NCBI GenBank assembly: GCA_964640125.1
Contig: CAZXGG010000006.1
Coordinates: 1 to 64,000 of the forward strand
Length of the DNA: 64,000 bases
Direction: 5' to 3'
From: G020353115 sp964640125
Lineage (GTDB): Bacteria > Bacteroidota > Bacteroidia > Bacteroidales > VadinHA17
Shown here in pieces: positions 17,105-25,409 of the stretch. The notes beneath the pieces were generated by a model, which was given only the letters and a program-made list of their open reading frames with translations, was not told the DNA's origin and searched no databases. Positions within the stretch are counted from its first letter, which is position 1. Every line of letters starts with the position of its first letter. The translations under genes were made by a program, and so were the position numbers.

Positions 17105-17833
17105 TCAGGTGTATAACCCGCCATTTACTGAAATCACTTCGCCTGTAATATAGGATGCCCCTTCTGACGCAAGGAATGCAACGGTTTCGGCAACCTCTTC
17201 CGGGGTGCCGAAACGATTCAGGGGAATAACGGATTTAAACTCCTTTTCATCCAGATCCCTGGTCATATCCGTGGTGATGAAACCCGGAGCAACAGCATTC
17301 ACCGTAACGTTTTTCTTGCCAACTTCCTGTGCAAGCGATTTGGTTGCGGCAATAACACCGGCTTTTGAAGCGGCATAATTCGTTTGACCCGGAAGACCTT
17401 TTATTCCGGAGAGAGAGACAACATTTACAATCCTGCCATACTTCCCAATCATCATATCTTTTACCAGCCTTCTGGTCAGATAAAAAAAACCGTTCAGGTT
17501 GGTATTGATCACATCCATCCATTCTTCATCGGTCATCCAAACCAAAACGGCATCCTTGCGTATCCCGGCATTATTTATTAATATTTCAATGTACTTCTCC
17601 GGATTCCGTTCAGTCCAGGATTCCAGTGCAGCATCAATATCGGAAAGCTTTGAAACATTAAACTGGATCAGTTCACCAGATCCACCACCATCCACTACCT
17701 GGCTCAGGGTTTGCTCTGCCTCTTCTTTACTTTTGTTGTAGTTGATCAAAACGTGATGACCCAATCCGGCCATTTTCATGCAAATTGCCCGCCCAATACC
17801 ACGCGACCCACCAGTAACCAATACATGTTTCAT
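17105..17833 (-). CDS. FabG-type 3-oxoacyl-ACP reductase
   Basis: A classical short-chain dehydrogenase of 242 residues. TGGSRGIGRAI binds NADPH, NNAG is structural, and the catalytic Ser-Tyr-Lys are seen in VSLSGIKG and YAASKAG. PGFITTDM is typical of FabG. It reduces the beta-keto group after each condensation and is the ketoreductase of this assembly line (ApeQ-like in aryl polyene terms). It lies 32 bases after the ammonia-lyase gene and 46 before the KAS I-like gene. Confidence 0.92.
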   Translation of the reverse strand: MKHVLVTGGSRGIGRAICMKMAGLGHHVLINYNKSKEEAEQTLSQVVDGGGSGELIQFNVSKLSDIDAALESWTERNPEKYIEILINNAGIRKDAVLVWMTDEEWMDVINTNLNGFFYLTRRLVKDMMIGKYGRIVNVVSLSGIKGLPGQTNYAASKAGVIAATKSLAQEVGKKNVTVNAVAPGFITTDMTRDLDEKEFKSVIPLNRFGTPEEVAETVAFLASEGASYITGEVISVNGGLYT

Positions 17834-17865
17834 AACAGGAGGTTGAATCCGTATATCATTCGATA

Positions 17866-19404
17866 CTATCTCAATTTCTTTCTGGTACTCAATAGGTGCT
17901 GCTTCACTCTCCGGATCTCATCACTCATCACATGATCACCGATAAATTTGGGAATGATGTCCCGTACTTCTTTAAAAACAGACCGGTTGAATGCAGAAAG
18001 TTTCTTCTCAATCTCCAGGTAATCCACCGCCTGAAGAACAGCGATGAGTTCAATTGCAACGACTTCATATGCATTTTCGATCACCTTTCTTGCTATCAAT
18101 GCCGCAGTGGTTCCCATGCTTACGATGTCCTGGTTATCGTTGTTACATGAGATGCTATGAATATATGCCGGGAAGGATAACGTTTGGTTTTCGGCAACCG
18201 TTGATGTTGCTGTGAACTGAATCCCCTGCATTCCAAAATTCAGTCCAAGTTTTCCTAAATTCACAAACGGTTGTAATCTCGCATTCAATTTACTGTTCAA
18301 GAGGAAATTCAACTGTCGTTCTGCCAGCATGGATAATTTGCTAATGGCTATTTTCAGCTTATCCATTTCGATGGCAACGTAATCTCCATGAAAATTACCT
18401 CCGTGAAAAACATTCTCATTATCCTGGTCAATGATCGGATTATCATCCACAGAATTGACTTCATTCATGACCACTGATTCTGCATGATCAAGTGTATCCA
18501 GCACAGGTCCCAGAATTTGAGGTATACAACGAACCGAATAGTACTCCTGTACCTTGTCGTTTAATACACCGGGACCAATATGGTTGTTATAGAGGTGTTC
18601 GGATCTTCTTCTGATCAGCTGACTATCTGAAAGAACATCCCTCATCCATTTTGAAACGGTTCTCTGTCCCTCATGCGATTTGACCTGGTTCAGCTCAAAT
18701 GAAAAATGATCGTCATAGGATTCGACAATCTCATTGATCAGGCAGGAAATGATCACAGACCAATGCAACATGTTTCTTGCCTGTATCAGATTAACCACAC
18801 CGATCCCTGACATGGCAGAGGTCCCGTTAATTATCCCCAATCCCTCACGAATATACATTTTCAGTGGTTGAAGGGAATATTCGTCGAACACCTCCTTTGT
18901 CGGACGGGTTTCACCCTGATGAGTAACTTCTCCTTCGCCTATCAATGCAAGCCCCAGGTGGGATAATTGAACAAGGTCACCGCTTGCACCTACACCTCCA
19001 TGTTCATAAATAACCGGGTAGATCTCCCGGTTTATCATCTCCTTGAGCAGGTGAATTATATCCGGATGAACGCCGGAATTACCCTGCAAAAAGGTGATTA
19101 ACCGCGCTATCATCAACGATTTAACATAGATCCCGGGGATTGGATCACCCGTGCCAGCTGAATGGCTGCGAATGAGATTATACTGAAGCTCTATCTGATC
19201 AGCCTCATCGATCCTGTATTGCGCCATGGGTCCAAGTCCGGTATTGATCCCATAGATGATCTTATCTTTTGAAAAACCTTGCAAAAAGTCGAAACTGGAT
19301 TTCACCCTGCTGATGACTTCCTCGCTGATTTCGATTTTTTCTCCACCAAAAAGCAGTCTGTAAAAATCCTCGGCGGTTACCTTCTGTTTCTTAAACGTTA
19401 TCAT
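17866..19404 (-). CDS. Aromatic amino acid ammonia-lyase, probably tyrosine ammonia-lyase
   Basis: The protein of 512 residues has the MIO-forming Ala-Ser-Gly in HGGVGASGDLVQLSHL (residues 140-142). It closely resembles, from memory, the tyrosine ammonia-lyase of Flavobacterium johnsoniae, including YGINTGLGPMAQYRI and LQYNLIRSHSAGTG, which holds the selectivity position near residues 80-81. It would turn tyrosine into 4-coumarate, the aryl starter of flexirubin-type pigments. Histidine ammonia-lyase is the alternative, but no histidine-degradation genes are nearby and the pigment context favours tyrosine. An AGGAGAG ribosome site precedes the ATG, and a good promoter lies about 90 bases upstream. 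Confidence 0.88.
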   Translation of the reverse strand: MITFKKQKVTAEDFYRLLFGGEKIEISEEVISRVKSSFDFLQGFSKDKIIYGINTGLGPMAQYRIDEADQIELQYNLIRSHSAGTGDPIPGIYVKSLMIARLITFLQGNSGVHPDIIHLLKEMINREIYPVIYEHGGVGASGDLVQLSHLGLALIGEGEVTHQGETRPTKEVFDEYSLQPLKMYIREGLGIINGTSAMSGIGVVNLIQARNMLHWSVIISCLINEIVESYDDHFSFELNQVKSHEGQRTVSKWMRDVLSDSQLIRRRSEHLYNNHIGPGVLNDKVQEYYSVRCIPQILGPVLDTLDHAESVVMNEVNSVDDNPIIDQDNENVFHGGNFHGDYVAIEMDKLKIAISKLSMLAERQLNFLLNSKLNARLQPFVNLGKLGLNFGMQGIQFTATSTVAENQTLSFPAYIHSISCNNDNQDIVSMGTTAALIARKVIENAYEVVAIELIAVLQAVDYLEIEKKLSAFNRSVFKEVRDIIPKFIGDHVMSDEIRRVKQHLLSTRKKLR

Positions 19405-19487
19405 AATTTACTCTCCTGTTTCACTGAAGGCCCGATAAAATATCGTGTCCCGGCAAATCTTGCTTTTCCTTAGTTTTTTTAAGTGAG

Positions 19488-19522
19488 CAAATTTAAGCAA
19501 TATCTTCTTAAAATAAGCCAAA
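19488..19522 (-). promoter_or_regulatory. Candidate promoter for the ammonia-lyase gene
   Basis: On the minus strand TTTG (19522-19519), a 23-base spacer and TAAATTTG (19495-19488) match the Bacteroidota/Flavobacterium TTG-N17-23-TAnnTTTG promoter form. It sits in the 173-base gap between the FabD-like gene and the ammonia-lyase, the widest gap of the minus-strand run, so it may drive starter supply and the downstream pigment genes separately. Confidence 0.5.
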
Positions 19523-19577
19523 CTGTCAGGCTTTCCTGTTGCAGATCATACTTATCCGCAAAATGGGTTCCGCTATC

Positions 19578-20492
19578 CTATGAATTCATGTACACCGGCA
19601 GTTTGTTAATTGGAAAAATCCTGAAATCCCCCTCAATAAACTTGCCCATTTTGTATAGGCTTTTTCCTGCTCCACACTCAATGAATGTTTCTATTCCCAG
19701 TTCAATCATGGTTTTCATGGTCCGATACCAGTTTATTTCAGAGTCCAGGTTTCTTGCCAGTTCATGAGCAATTTCTTCCCGGTACCTGAAAGTTGATTGA
19801 TCGATCAGGGAGACCAATGGAATTTCAGATGTCTCAATACTCAGCTCATTAACATAAGCATGAAATTCCGAAGCCACATCCTTCATAAATTTTGAATGAT
19901 AGGGGCAAGATACATCGAGTAATCCGGAATGAAATGCACCTTCTGTACGGGCTTTCAATGCTACCTGTTTAACATCAGAGGAGATCCCTGAAATGACATA
20001 TGAGTGGAGCCCGTTGGTATTCACAATATCAACATCATTGCTGATGGAGTGGATAATGTTATCAAGTTCCTCATGCGTAAGACCAATGATTGCCCCCATC
20101 CCAAAATCATACTGATTCAACCTGTTGTCTGACAGTTCATATGCTTCTTTTATACAACGTAATCCATCCTCATAGGAAATGGAATTCCCGGCATACAGTG
20201 CTGCGTAGATTCCCATACTCAATCCGGAAAGAAAATCCGGTTTTAATCCTCTTCTTTTCAGGATATTAACAACAACACAACTAAACACATAGGATATATA
20301 TTGATTCTTATTTTCCTCAGCCAGGAAGTCATTGGTTTCCATTTGAAAGCTGTTCAGATCTGTTTGGGTAACCTCAGCAGCTCTTTTCAATAACGCATCA
20401 AAATCGGATGATAATAAGGAGAGAATCTGATCCTCGTTGCCAATGTATTCCGAAATAAAAGCGGGAAAAATCCAAGCTGTTTTCATTCTCAT
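19578..20492 (-). CDS. FabD-like acyltransferase with Ala at the malonyl-binding Arg position
   Basis: The 304-residue protein aligns with malonyl-CoA:ACP transacylase. The nucleophile Ser92 lies in SGLSMGIYAAL (canonical GHSLG; the His is Leu), and a catalytic His is in SCPYHSKFM (about 189). An ungapped alignment to E. coli FabD from the Ser motif onward puts Ala117 where FabD has Arg117, the residue that binds the malonyl carboxylate (CIKEAYEL against VEMRGKFM). It may therefore not load malonyl units; a non-dicarboxylic acyl group or a hydrolytic proofreading role would fit better. Its ATG directly follows the AcpS stop. Confidence 0.8.
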   Translation of the reverse strand: MRMKTAWIFPAFISEYIGNEDQILSLLSSDFDALLKRAAEVTQTDLNSFQMETNDFLAEENKNQYISYVFSCVVVNILKRRGLKPDFLSGLSMGIYAALYAGNSISYEDGLRCIKEAYELSDNRLNQYDFGMGAIIGLTHEELDNIIHSISNDVDIVNTNGLHSYVISGISSDVKQVALKARTEGAFHSGLLDVSCPYHSKFMKDVASEFHAYVNELSIETSEIPLVSLIDQSTFRYREEIAHELARNLDSEINWYRTMKTMIELGIETFIECGAGKSLYKMGKFIEGDFRIFPINKLPVYMNS

Positions 20493-20882
20493 CTACTTAA
20501 TCAAAACCACCTGAAACATCACGAAGGTTTCGGTATATTCTGCATGTGAGTCTATTCGCTGTAATCCCTGTTGGATGAATAGTTCCTTTGCATAACCACC
20601 CAATTCGATATCATAATTTTCCTGTGTATCTCCACGAAAGATTAATTCAATGTCTTTCCAGGATATCGGGCTGTTGGTCCAGCTTCTTCCAAACGCCTTG
20701 AACATTGCCTCCTTGCAGGAGAAGCCCAATGAAAATCTGATTTCTTTGTGTAAGGCATTGTTTAACGAGACCTCCTTCTGTGTAAAAACATCAGCAATAA
20801 AGGAGGGAGGGGGTTCATATAGATCTAAATGCCTGGTAAACCTGTTTATCTCTTCAATATCAACACCGCAACCAAAGATCAT
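20493..20882 (-). CDS. AcpS-type holo-ACP synthase, intact metal ligands
   Basis: A 129-residue AcpS-like protein with FGCGVDIEEINRF at the start (the Asp binds metal) and GFSCKEAMFKAFG in the middle (the Glu binds metal). It should transfer 4'-phosphopantetheine from CoA to the Ser of the ACPs. A dedicated transferase is common in aryl polyene loci. It lies between an ACP gene (24 bases upstream) and the FabD-like gene (immediately downstream). It contrasts with the degenerate homologue at 51747. Confidence 0.88.
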   Translation of the reverse strand: MIFGCGVDIEEINRFTRHLDLYEPPPSFIADVFTQKEVSLNNALHKEIRFSLGFSCKEAMFKAFGRSWTNSPISWKDIELIFRGDTQENYDIELGGYAKELFIQQGLQRIDSHAEYTETFVMFQVVLIK

Positions 20883-20905
20883 TAGCAGGGATTTAGTGAA
20901 CAGGA

Positions 20906-21211
20906 TTAATCCAATTCCAGGATGGCATTCTCGTGTTCAATGATCAACAATTGGGTGTGGATCAATTGACCCACGGTACGCACAGGATGCTTAACATTGT
21001 ATTTACCAATTGTCTTTAGATCGATATTCAGAGAGTATTTCTTTTTAAAAATTTCAATCAGTTCCAGGAACATCAGGGAATCACCACCAAGATCTTGAAA
21101 AATATCGGTTGTATCATCAATTGCGTTCAATTCCACTTCGCACTCATCGGCAAAAAATTGATAAACAATTTCATTCACTTCTTTCCGAGTCTCGTCTGTT
21201 AATTTGTTCAT
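20906..21211 (-). CDS. Acyl carrier protein
   Basis: About 101 residues with FQDLGGDSLMFLELIEIF; the Ser in DSL is the phosphopantetheine attachment site. A TTG at 21220 would add three residues, but the ATG at 21211 is more likely. It has an extended C-terminal tail (LIHTQLLIIEHENAILELD) that other ACPs here lack. It immediately precedes the AcpS gene. Confidence 0.88.
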   Translation of the reverse strand: MNKLTDETRKEVNEIVYQFFADECEVELNAIDDTTDIFQDLGGDSLMFLELIEIFKKKYSLNIDLKTIGKYNVKHPVRTVGQLIHTQLLIIEHENAILELD

Positions 21212-21298
21212 TTTCTTCAACTTATACTAAACATCAATACACCTTTTAAAATAAACGAGTGTAAATATAGAAAAATTCTTACATATATATGATTCTCA

Positions 21299-22537
21299 TT
21301 ATTCAAAAGTGTCGTACTTTTTCAGGACGATTGATGCATTGTGTCCCCCGAATGCAAATGAGTTTGAAAGGGCATGTGTTATGGGGTGTTTTCTGGCTTT
21401 GTTGGGAACAAAATCAAGGTCCAGTTCCGGATCTTTTTCATAGTTAATGGTCGGTGTGACGGTTTCTTTCAACATGCTCATGATGGTAATCGCTGCCTCG
21501 ATTGCACCGGCAGCACCAATGGTATGTCCTATCATCGATTTCAATGATGAGATGGGGATCTGGTATGCTTGCTCCTGAAAAACTTTTTTGATTGCCAGTG
21601 TTTCATATCGGTCATTCAGGATTGTAGAGGTCCCGTGTGTATTAATATATTGAATATCAGCCGGTTTAAGATTGCTATTCTGCAAGGCCAGTTCCATGGT
21701 TTGAGCCATGCCTTCTCCATCATTCATGGGTGCCATAATATTATAGGCCTCACTGGTTAGCGCATAACCTGTAATTTCTGCAATGATTGTTGCTTTTCTC
21801 GCCAGTGCGAACTCTTCCGATTCAAGGATAAGGACACCTGCACCCTCTCCAATAACAAATCCATCCCTGCTTTTTGAGAATGGTTTGCTTGCTTTTTCCG
21901 GAGGATCATTTTCAACCGACAGGGCAAAGAGTTCATTAAACCCGCGTATCTCTTCAGGATTGATGATTGAATCCGCCCCACCCACTATCACAATATCTGC
22001 TTTGTTCGATTGAATCAGGTCATAGCCCAATCCGATGGCATAAGCTGAGGATGCACATGCTGTAGCCACAGTATAATTGGGTCCAAGAAGTTTATATTCC
22101 AGCGATATCCAGGCAGACATGGAATTATTCATACTTTTTAAGATCGCATTTTGAATGGTTGTTCCCTTTTCCACACTGGAATTACCGGTATTTACAACAC
22201 CCATTATTACAGCACATCGGGTTTTGTCAACGCTTGAGAAATCGATTCCGCTTTTTTCAACAGCCACTTTGGCACAGGTAAAACAGAACTGTGTCACTCT
22301 GGTCATTTGCCTTGCCGTACGTTTCCGGATATACTCTCTGGCGAGATCCTCAAAATTCATTGGAACCTCTGCAGCAATCTGTGTTTGGAGATCTGAAGGG
22401 TCAAACAATGAAATTCGCTTAACACCGCTTTTACCCTGAACAAGGTTTTCCCAATTCGTATCGAGATTCAGCCCAAGGGCAGAAATAACATCCATCCCCG
22501 TAACCACTACTTTTCGATTCATCGCTGTATGATTCAT
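21299..22537 (-). CDS. Beta-ketoacyl-ACP synthase II-type, complete triad
   Basis: 412 residues. The nucleophile is in VATACASSAYAIG, the His residues in NTHGTSTILND and MIGHTIGAAG, and SFAFGGHNAS ends the fold. An ATG at residue 6 is an alternative start and fits the usual MNRKVVVTG opening better. It follows the 3-hydroxyacyl-CoA dehydrogenase gene by 5 bases and precedes an ACP after a 87-base A/T-rich gap. It is the fourth triad-complete ketosynthase of the operon. Confidence 0.9.
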   Translation of the reverse strand: MNHTAMNRKVVVTGMDVISALGLNLDTNWENLVQGKSGVKRISLFDPSDLQTQIAAEVPMNFEDLAREYIRKRTARQMTRVTQFCFTCAKVAVEKSGIDFSSVDKTRCAVIMGVVNTGNSSVEKGTTIQNAILKSMNNSMSAWISLEYKLLGPNYTVATACASSAYAIGLGYDLIQSNKADIVIVGGADSIINPEEIRGFNELFALSVENDPPEKASKPFSKSRDGFVIGEGAGVLILESEEFALARKATIIAEITGYALTSEAYNIMAPMNDGEGMAQTMELALQNSNLKPADIQYINTHGTSTILNDRYETLAIKKVFQEQAYQIPISSLKSMIGHTIGAAGAIEAAITIMSMLKETVTPTINYEKDPELDLDFVPNKARKHPITHALSNSFAFGGHNASIVLKKYDTFE

Positions 22538-22542
22538 TTTAT

Positions 22543-23601
22543 TTACAATTCAAAGGGACCTTTTTCACAATTCATGTATTCTTTGACCGCGAAGGTAAGT
22601 TCTTCTTCAGTACAATACCCCTGTTCGACGAACCGCGTGGCAGCATCGACATACCAACCTCTCAGCCTCTCTGTAATCGATCCGTTACACGCCTCTATGC
22701 TGCTTTTTTGATTGTTGTTATCCGGAGTGACTCTTTGCTGTGCTTCCCAGGTATAGAAACCCTGGGCCGTTTTCATCCCTAACCTGTTCTCTCTAATCAT
22801 GTTCCCCAGATGATTCAGCAACGGTTGGTAGAATCCCCGGTTCTTCGCATTTTCCGTGTACCGGTCAATTGAATTGCGTATTACATCAATTCCAACACGA
22901 TCAAAAAATTCAAACACTCCCACAGGGAAAAAATCCCTTACAATCAAGTCATCCATTTCTTTAAATGAAAGGTTGTTCTCTTTACATAGCTGGAATGCTC
23001 CTGCCTGAAAATCCAAAAATAAACGGTTTAACAAAAAAGCACTTTCCCCCTGCTGAAGAATAAACTTCTTATTCATGTGGTTTAGGAAAAGCCGGGAGTT
23101 CTGCAGTGTTTGCCTGCTTGTATTCCGGGCAATGATTAACTCGACAATATTGGTAAACGGGACGGGATAAAAAAAATGCATCCCAATCACTTTATCTTTC
23201 CTCTTACCATGTGTATACCAATCTTCCGGGAGTATGGAAGAGGAACAGGATGCAAAGATACAATCGCTATTTGTGACCCGATCAAGTTTTTCAAACAATT
23301 TTCTTTTCAGGCAGAGATCCTCCGTTATGGTTTCGATGATTAAATTACATTGTGCCAACTTCCGGGGCAAATGACTTACGTGTATTTGATTCAACCGGTT
23401 TTCATACCTGTCATGATCAATAAGTCCTGTTCTAAACGTTCTCGTCCATCTTTTCCTTACCTGTTTTTCAAGATCCTCAACATCATTCTTTGTTTTGCAG
23501 ATCCACACCAGTGGGAATTCAAAGTCAAGGAGATAACCGAAAAGACTGGTTCCCATTTTTCCTTTCCCTACGATACCCACATGAAAATCTAACGGGTTCA
23601 T
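22543..23601 (-). CDS. 3-hydroxyacyl-CoA dehydrogenase family protein
   Basis: The N-terminal Rossmann fold has VGIVGKGKMGTSLFG (GxGxxG, NAD binding); IIETITEDLCLKRKLF and GMHFFYPVPF follow, the latter with the catalytic His of the family. The C-terminal half is a helical dimerisation domain. I chose the ATG at 23601 because it overlaps the stop of the radical SAM gene as ATGA; a start at 23628 is possible. The enzyme would interconvert 3-hydroxy- and 3-oxoacyl-CoA. Its presence beside a FabG suggests that one step runs on CoA rather than ACP, or a keto/hydroxy adjustment of the product. Confidence 0.8.
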   Translation of the reverse strand: MNPLDFHVGIVGKGKMGTSLFGYLLDFEFPLVWICKTKNDVEDLEKQVRKRWTRTFRTGLIDHDRYENRLNQIHVSHLPRKLAQCNLIIETITEDLCLKRKLFEKLDRVTNSDCIFASCSSSILPEDWYTHGKRKDKVIGMHFFYPVPFTNIVELIIARNTSRQTLQNSRLFLNHMNKKFILQQGESAFLLNRLFLDFQAGAFQLCKENNLSFKEMDDLIVRDFFPVGVFEFFDRVGIDVIRNSIDRYTENAKNRGFYQPLLNHLGNMIRENRLGMKTAQGFYTWEAQQRVTPDNNNQKSSIEACNGSITERLRGWYVDAATRFVEQGYCTEEELTFAVKEYMNCEKGPFEL

Positions 23602-25184
23602 TTCTGATCTACCATTTGGTTTTTCCATGCTCCTTTATCCTGCAATTTTATCTCGTTCCGCATTTCCGGAAGGTGTTTTTTCATTACCCGGAGGTGGCGG
23701 CGAAATCCTTCCATTGAAACAAGGAAAATTGCTGCCGACTCAATGGCAATCTTATCCTTCCGGATCAGGTTGATCATTTTTAAAAACGCTTGGCGTTTGG
23801 ATTTATCCCTGGAAAAGAGGTAAATCCACAAAAGATGGAAGGTCATTTTTAATTTAAAGAAAAATCCACTCTGATCGGTCTTATAGGTTCGAACAAAATA
23901 TCCCTTAACAAAGAGTGGAAATGCTCTTTCTCCAATGGATTCCCAGGTGTACAAGTGGTTAAGAGTTTCGTGATACCTGTCGAATAGTTCAAGCTGGGAC
24001 ATCTGCATATAGTGAAGGACGGGAAACATGCCGCCGGTATATTTTGCTTTCCCCTGAACCAATCTGCCCTCCTTTTTCATTCTTTCATGCAGGTCTGTCC
24101 CTTCGTGGGTTCCCAGTATACTGACCATGACATACACCAGTTCAGCTTTAATGGCAAACTGATAAATGTTGTTAAACTCTTCCAGCGTATCATGGTCAAA
24201 TCCGACGATAAACGAGCTGTAAACCTGAATTCCAGCTTTGTTTATCCGGCGAATCGCATCGAGGTAGTGTTCTGCTTTGTTCTGAAATTTCTTGGTCTCT
24301 TTAATGCTCTCCGGGTTGACGGATTCTAAACCCAATACGATAAAACGGCAACCGGCTTCTGCCATTTCTTTTAACAGTTCCTCATCGTCAGCCACATCAA
24401 GGCTTGACTGGCAGGTCCAGGTAATTTCGAAGGGCTTTATTCTCCGCATCAATTCCAGAGCATATTTTTTATTTATGGTCAGGTTATCATCCACAAACAG
24501 GATGTTCCTGATGGGCAGGGCTGCCACCTCCTCAACCACATTATCGATATCCCGGAATCGGACTTTCCTGCCAAACATTTTTGAGACAATACAAAATTCA
24601 CATTTATAAGGGCACCCTCTGGTAGCCTGTACACTGAGCGACAGCACGTTACTTGTGTCCACCAGGTCCCATCTCGGGAGGACATTCTGTGAGAAGTCTA
24701 TTTTCTGTTCCGACTGATATATCTCCTGAAGTTTTCCCTGCTCGAAGTCTGCCAGGCACTTTCCCCATAGTTCTTCCGCTTCACCGATAACCACGCTATC
24801 GGCATGTACAAGACCCTCTTCCGGTTCATAGGTCACATGCGGTCCTCCAAGGATCACTTTAGCTCCCCGGTCTCTGAACATACCTGCTATTTGATAGGTT
24901 CTCTGAATTGACGGAGTATGAGTTGTAATACCAACGATATCCGGTTTTGCATTTATGGGAATGGGGTTCAGCTCCTCATCAAAAATTTTGATATCATAAT
25001 AATCGGGGGTGAGGGCTGCCAAAATCGGAAGGGCGAGGGATGTGTTTGCGTTTTTCCGGCCAACCAGTCTGGCAGTAAAACATTGTGTTCCAAAATGCTT
25101 GAATTGCTGAAATGGACTGATCAGGAATAACGTAAATTTTTTTCCCTCCCTGCATCCCGTTCCTTCATGTTCATAGTCCGGCAT
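23598..25184 (-). CDS. B12-binding-type radical SAM enzyme 2, hopanoid-methylase-like
   Basis: This 528-residue protein has a B12-binding-like domain (VILGGPHVTYEPEEG and HADSVVIGEAEELW) and the cluster motif RGCPYKCEFC (Cys about 191, 195, 198). FVDDNLTINKKYALELM and VLGLESVNPESIKE follow. This order is that of the HpnP/BchE-like group that methylates or cyclises unactivated carbons. The C-terminus has a hydrophobic, basic stretch (GFFFKLKMTFHLLWIYLF) that may bind membrane. CAGGAG lies 5 bases before the ATG. It heads the 20-kb minus-strand run and is a clear paralogue of the proteins at 25410 and 46777. Confidence 0.88.
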   Translation of the reverse strand: MPDYEHEGTGCREGKKFTLFLISPFQQFKHFGTQCFTARLVGRKNANTSLALPILAALTPDYYDIKIFDEELNPIPINAKPDIVGITTHTPSIQRTYQIAGMFRDRGAKVILGGPHVTYEPEEGLVHADSVVIGEAEELWGKCLADFEQGKLQEIYQSEQKIDFSQNVLPRWDLVDTSNVLSLSVQATRGCPYKCEFCIVSKMFGRKVRFRDIDNVVEEVAALPIRNILFVDDNLTINKKYALELMRRIKPFEITWTCQSSLDVADDEELLKEMAEAGCRFIVLGLESVNPESIKETKKFQNKAEHYLDAIRRINKAGIQVYSSFIVGFDHDTLEEFNNIYQFAIKAELVYVMVSILGTHEGTDLHERMKKEGRLVQGKAKYTGGMFPVLHYMQMSQLELFDRYHETLNHLYTWESIGERAFPLFVKGYFVRTYKTDQSGFFFKLKMTFHLLWIYLFSRDKSKRQAFLKMINLIRKDKIAIESAAIFLVSMEGFRRHLRVMKKHLPEMRNEIKLQDKGAWKNQMVDQK

Positions 25185-25324
25185 CGCTCCTGCTTACTAA
25201 ACTAATTATCTTTCAAATGGTTAGTTCAATCTCTCATCAAAAAATACCCTTTTTCAAAGAAATGGTATTTCCAGGCTGTAAAAATATTGATTTGTTTACA
25301 TTCAGGAAAATTCCACAAGAAAAT

Positions 25325-25332
25325 TATTTTTG
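25325..25332 (+). promoter_or_regulatory. Candidate -7 box TATTTTTG in divergent intergenic region
   Basis: The 225-base gap between the two divergent radical SAM genes holds a perfect TAnnTTTG box 78 bases before the plus-strand start. No TTG lies at the right spacing upstream, so support is partial. A short plus ORF through this gap shows no recognisable features. Confidence 0.3.
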
Positions 25333-25409
25333 TGATTTAAAAGTGGTTAATAAAATCCTGGAGATCCGTAAACCAATCCCATGTATTGTTACCTCTGAGA
25401 CAGTGTACT

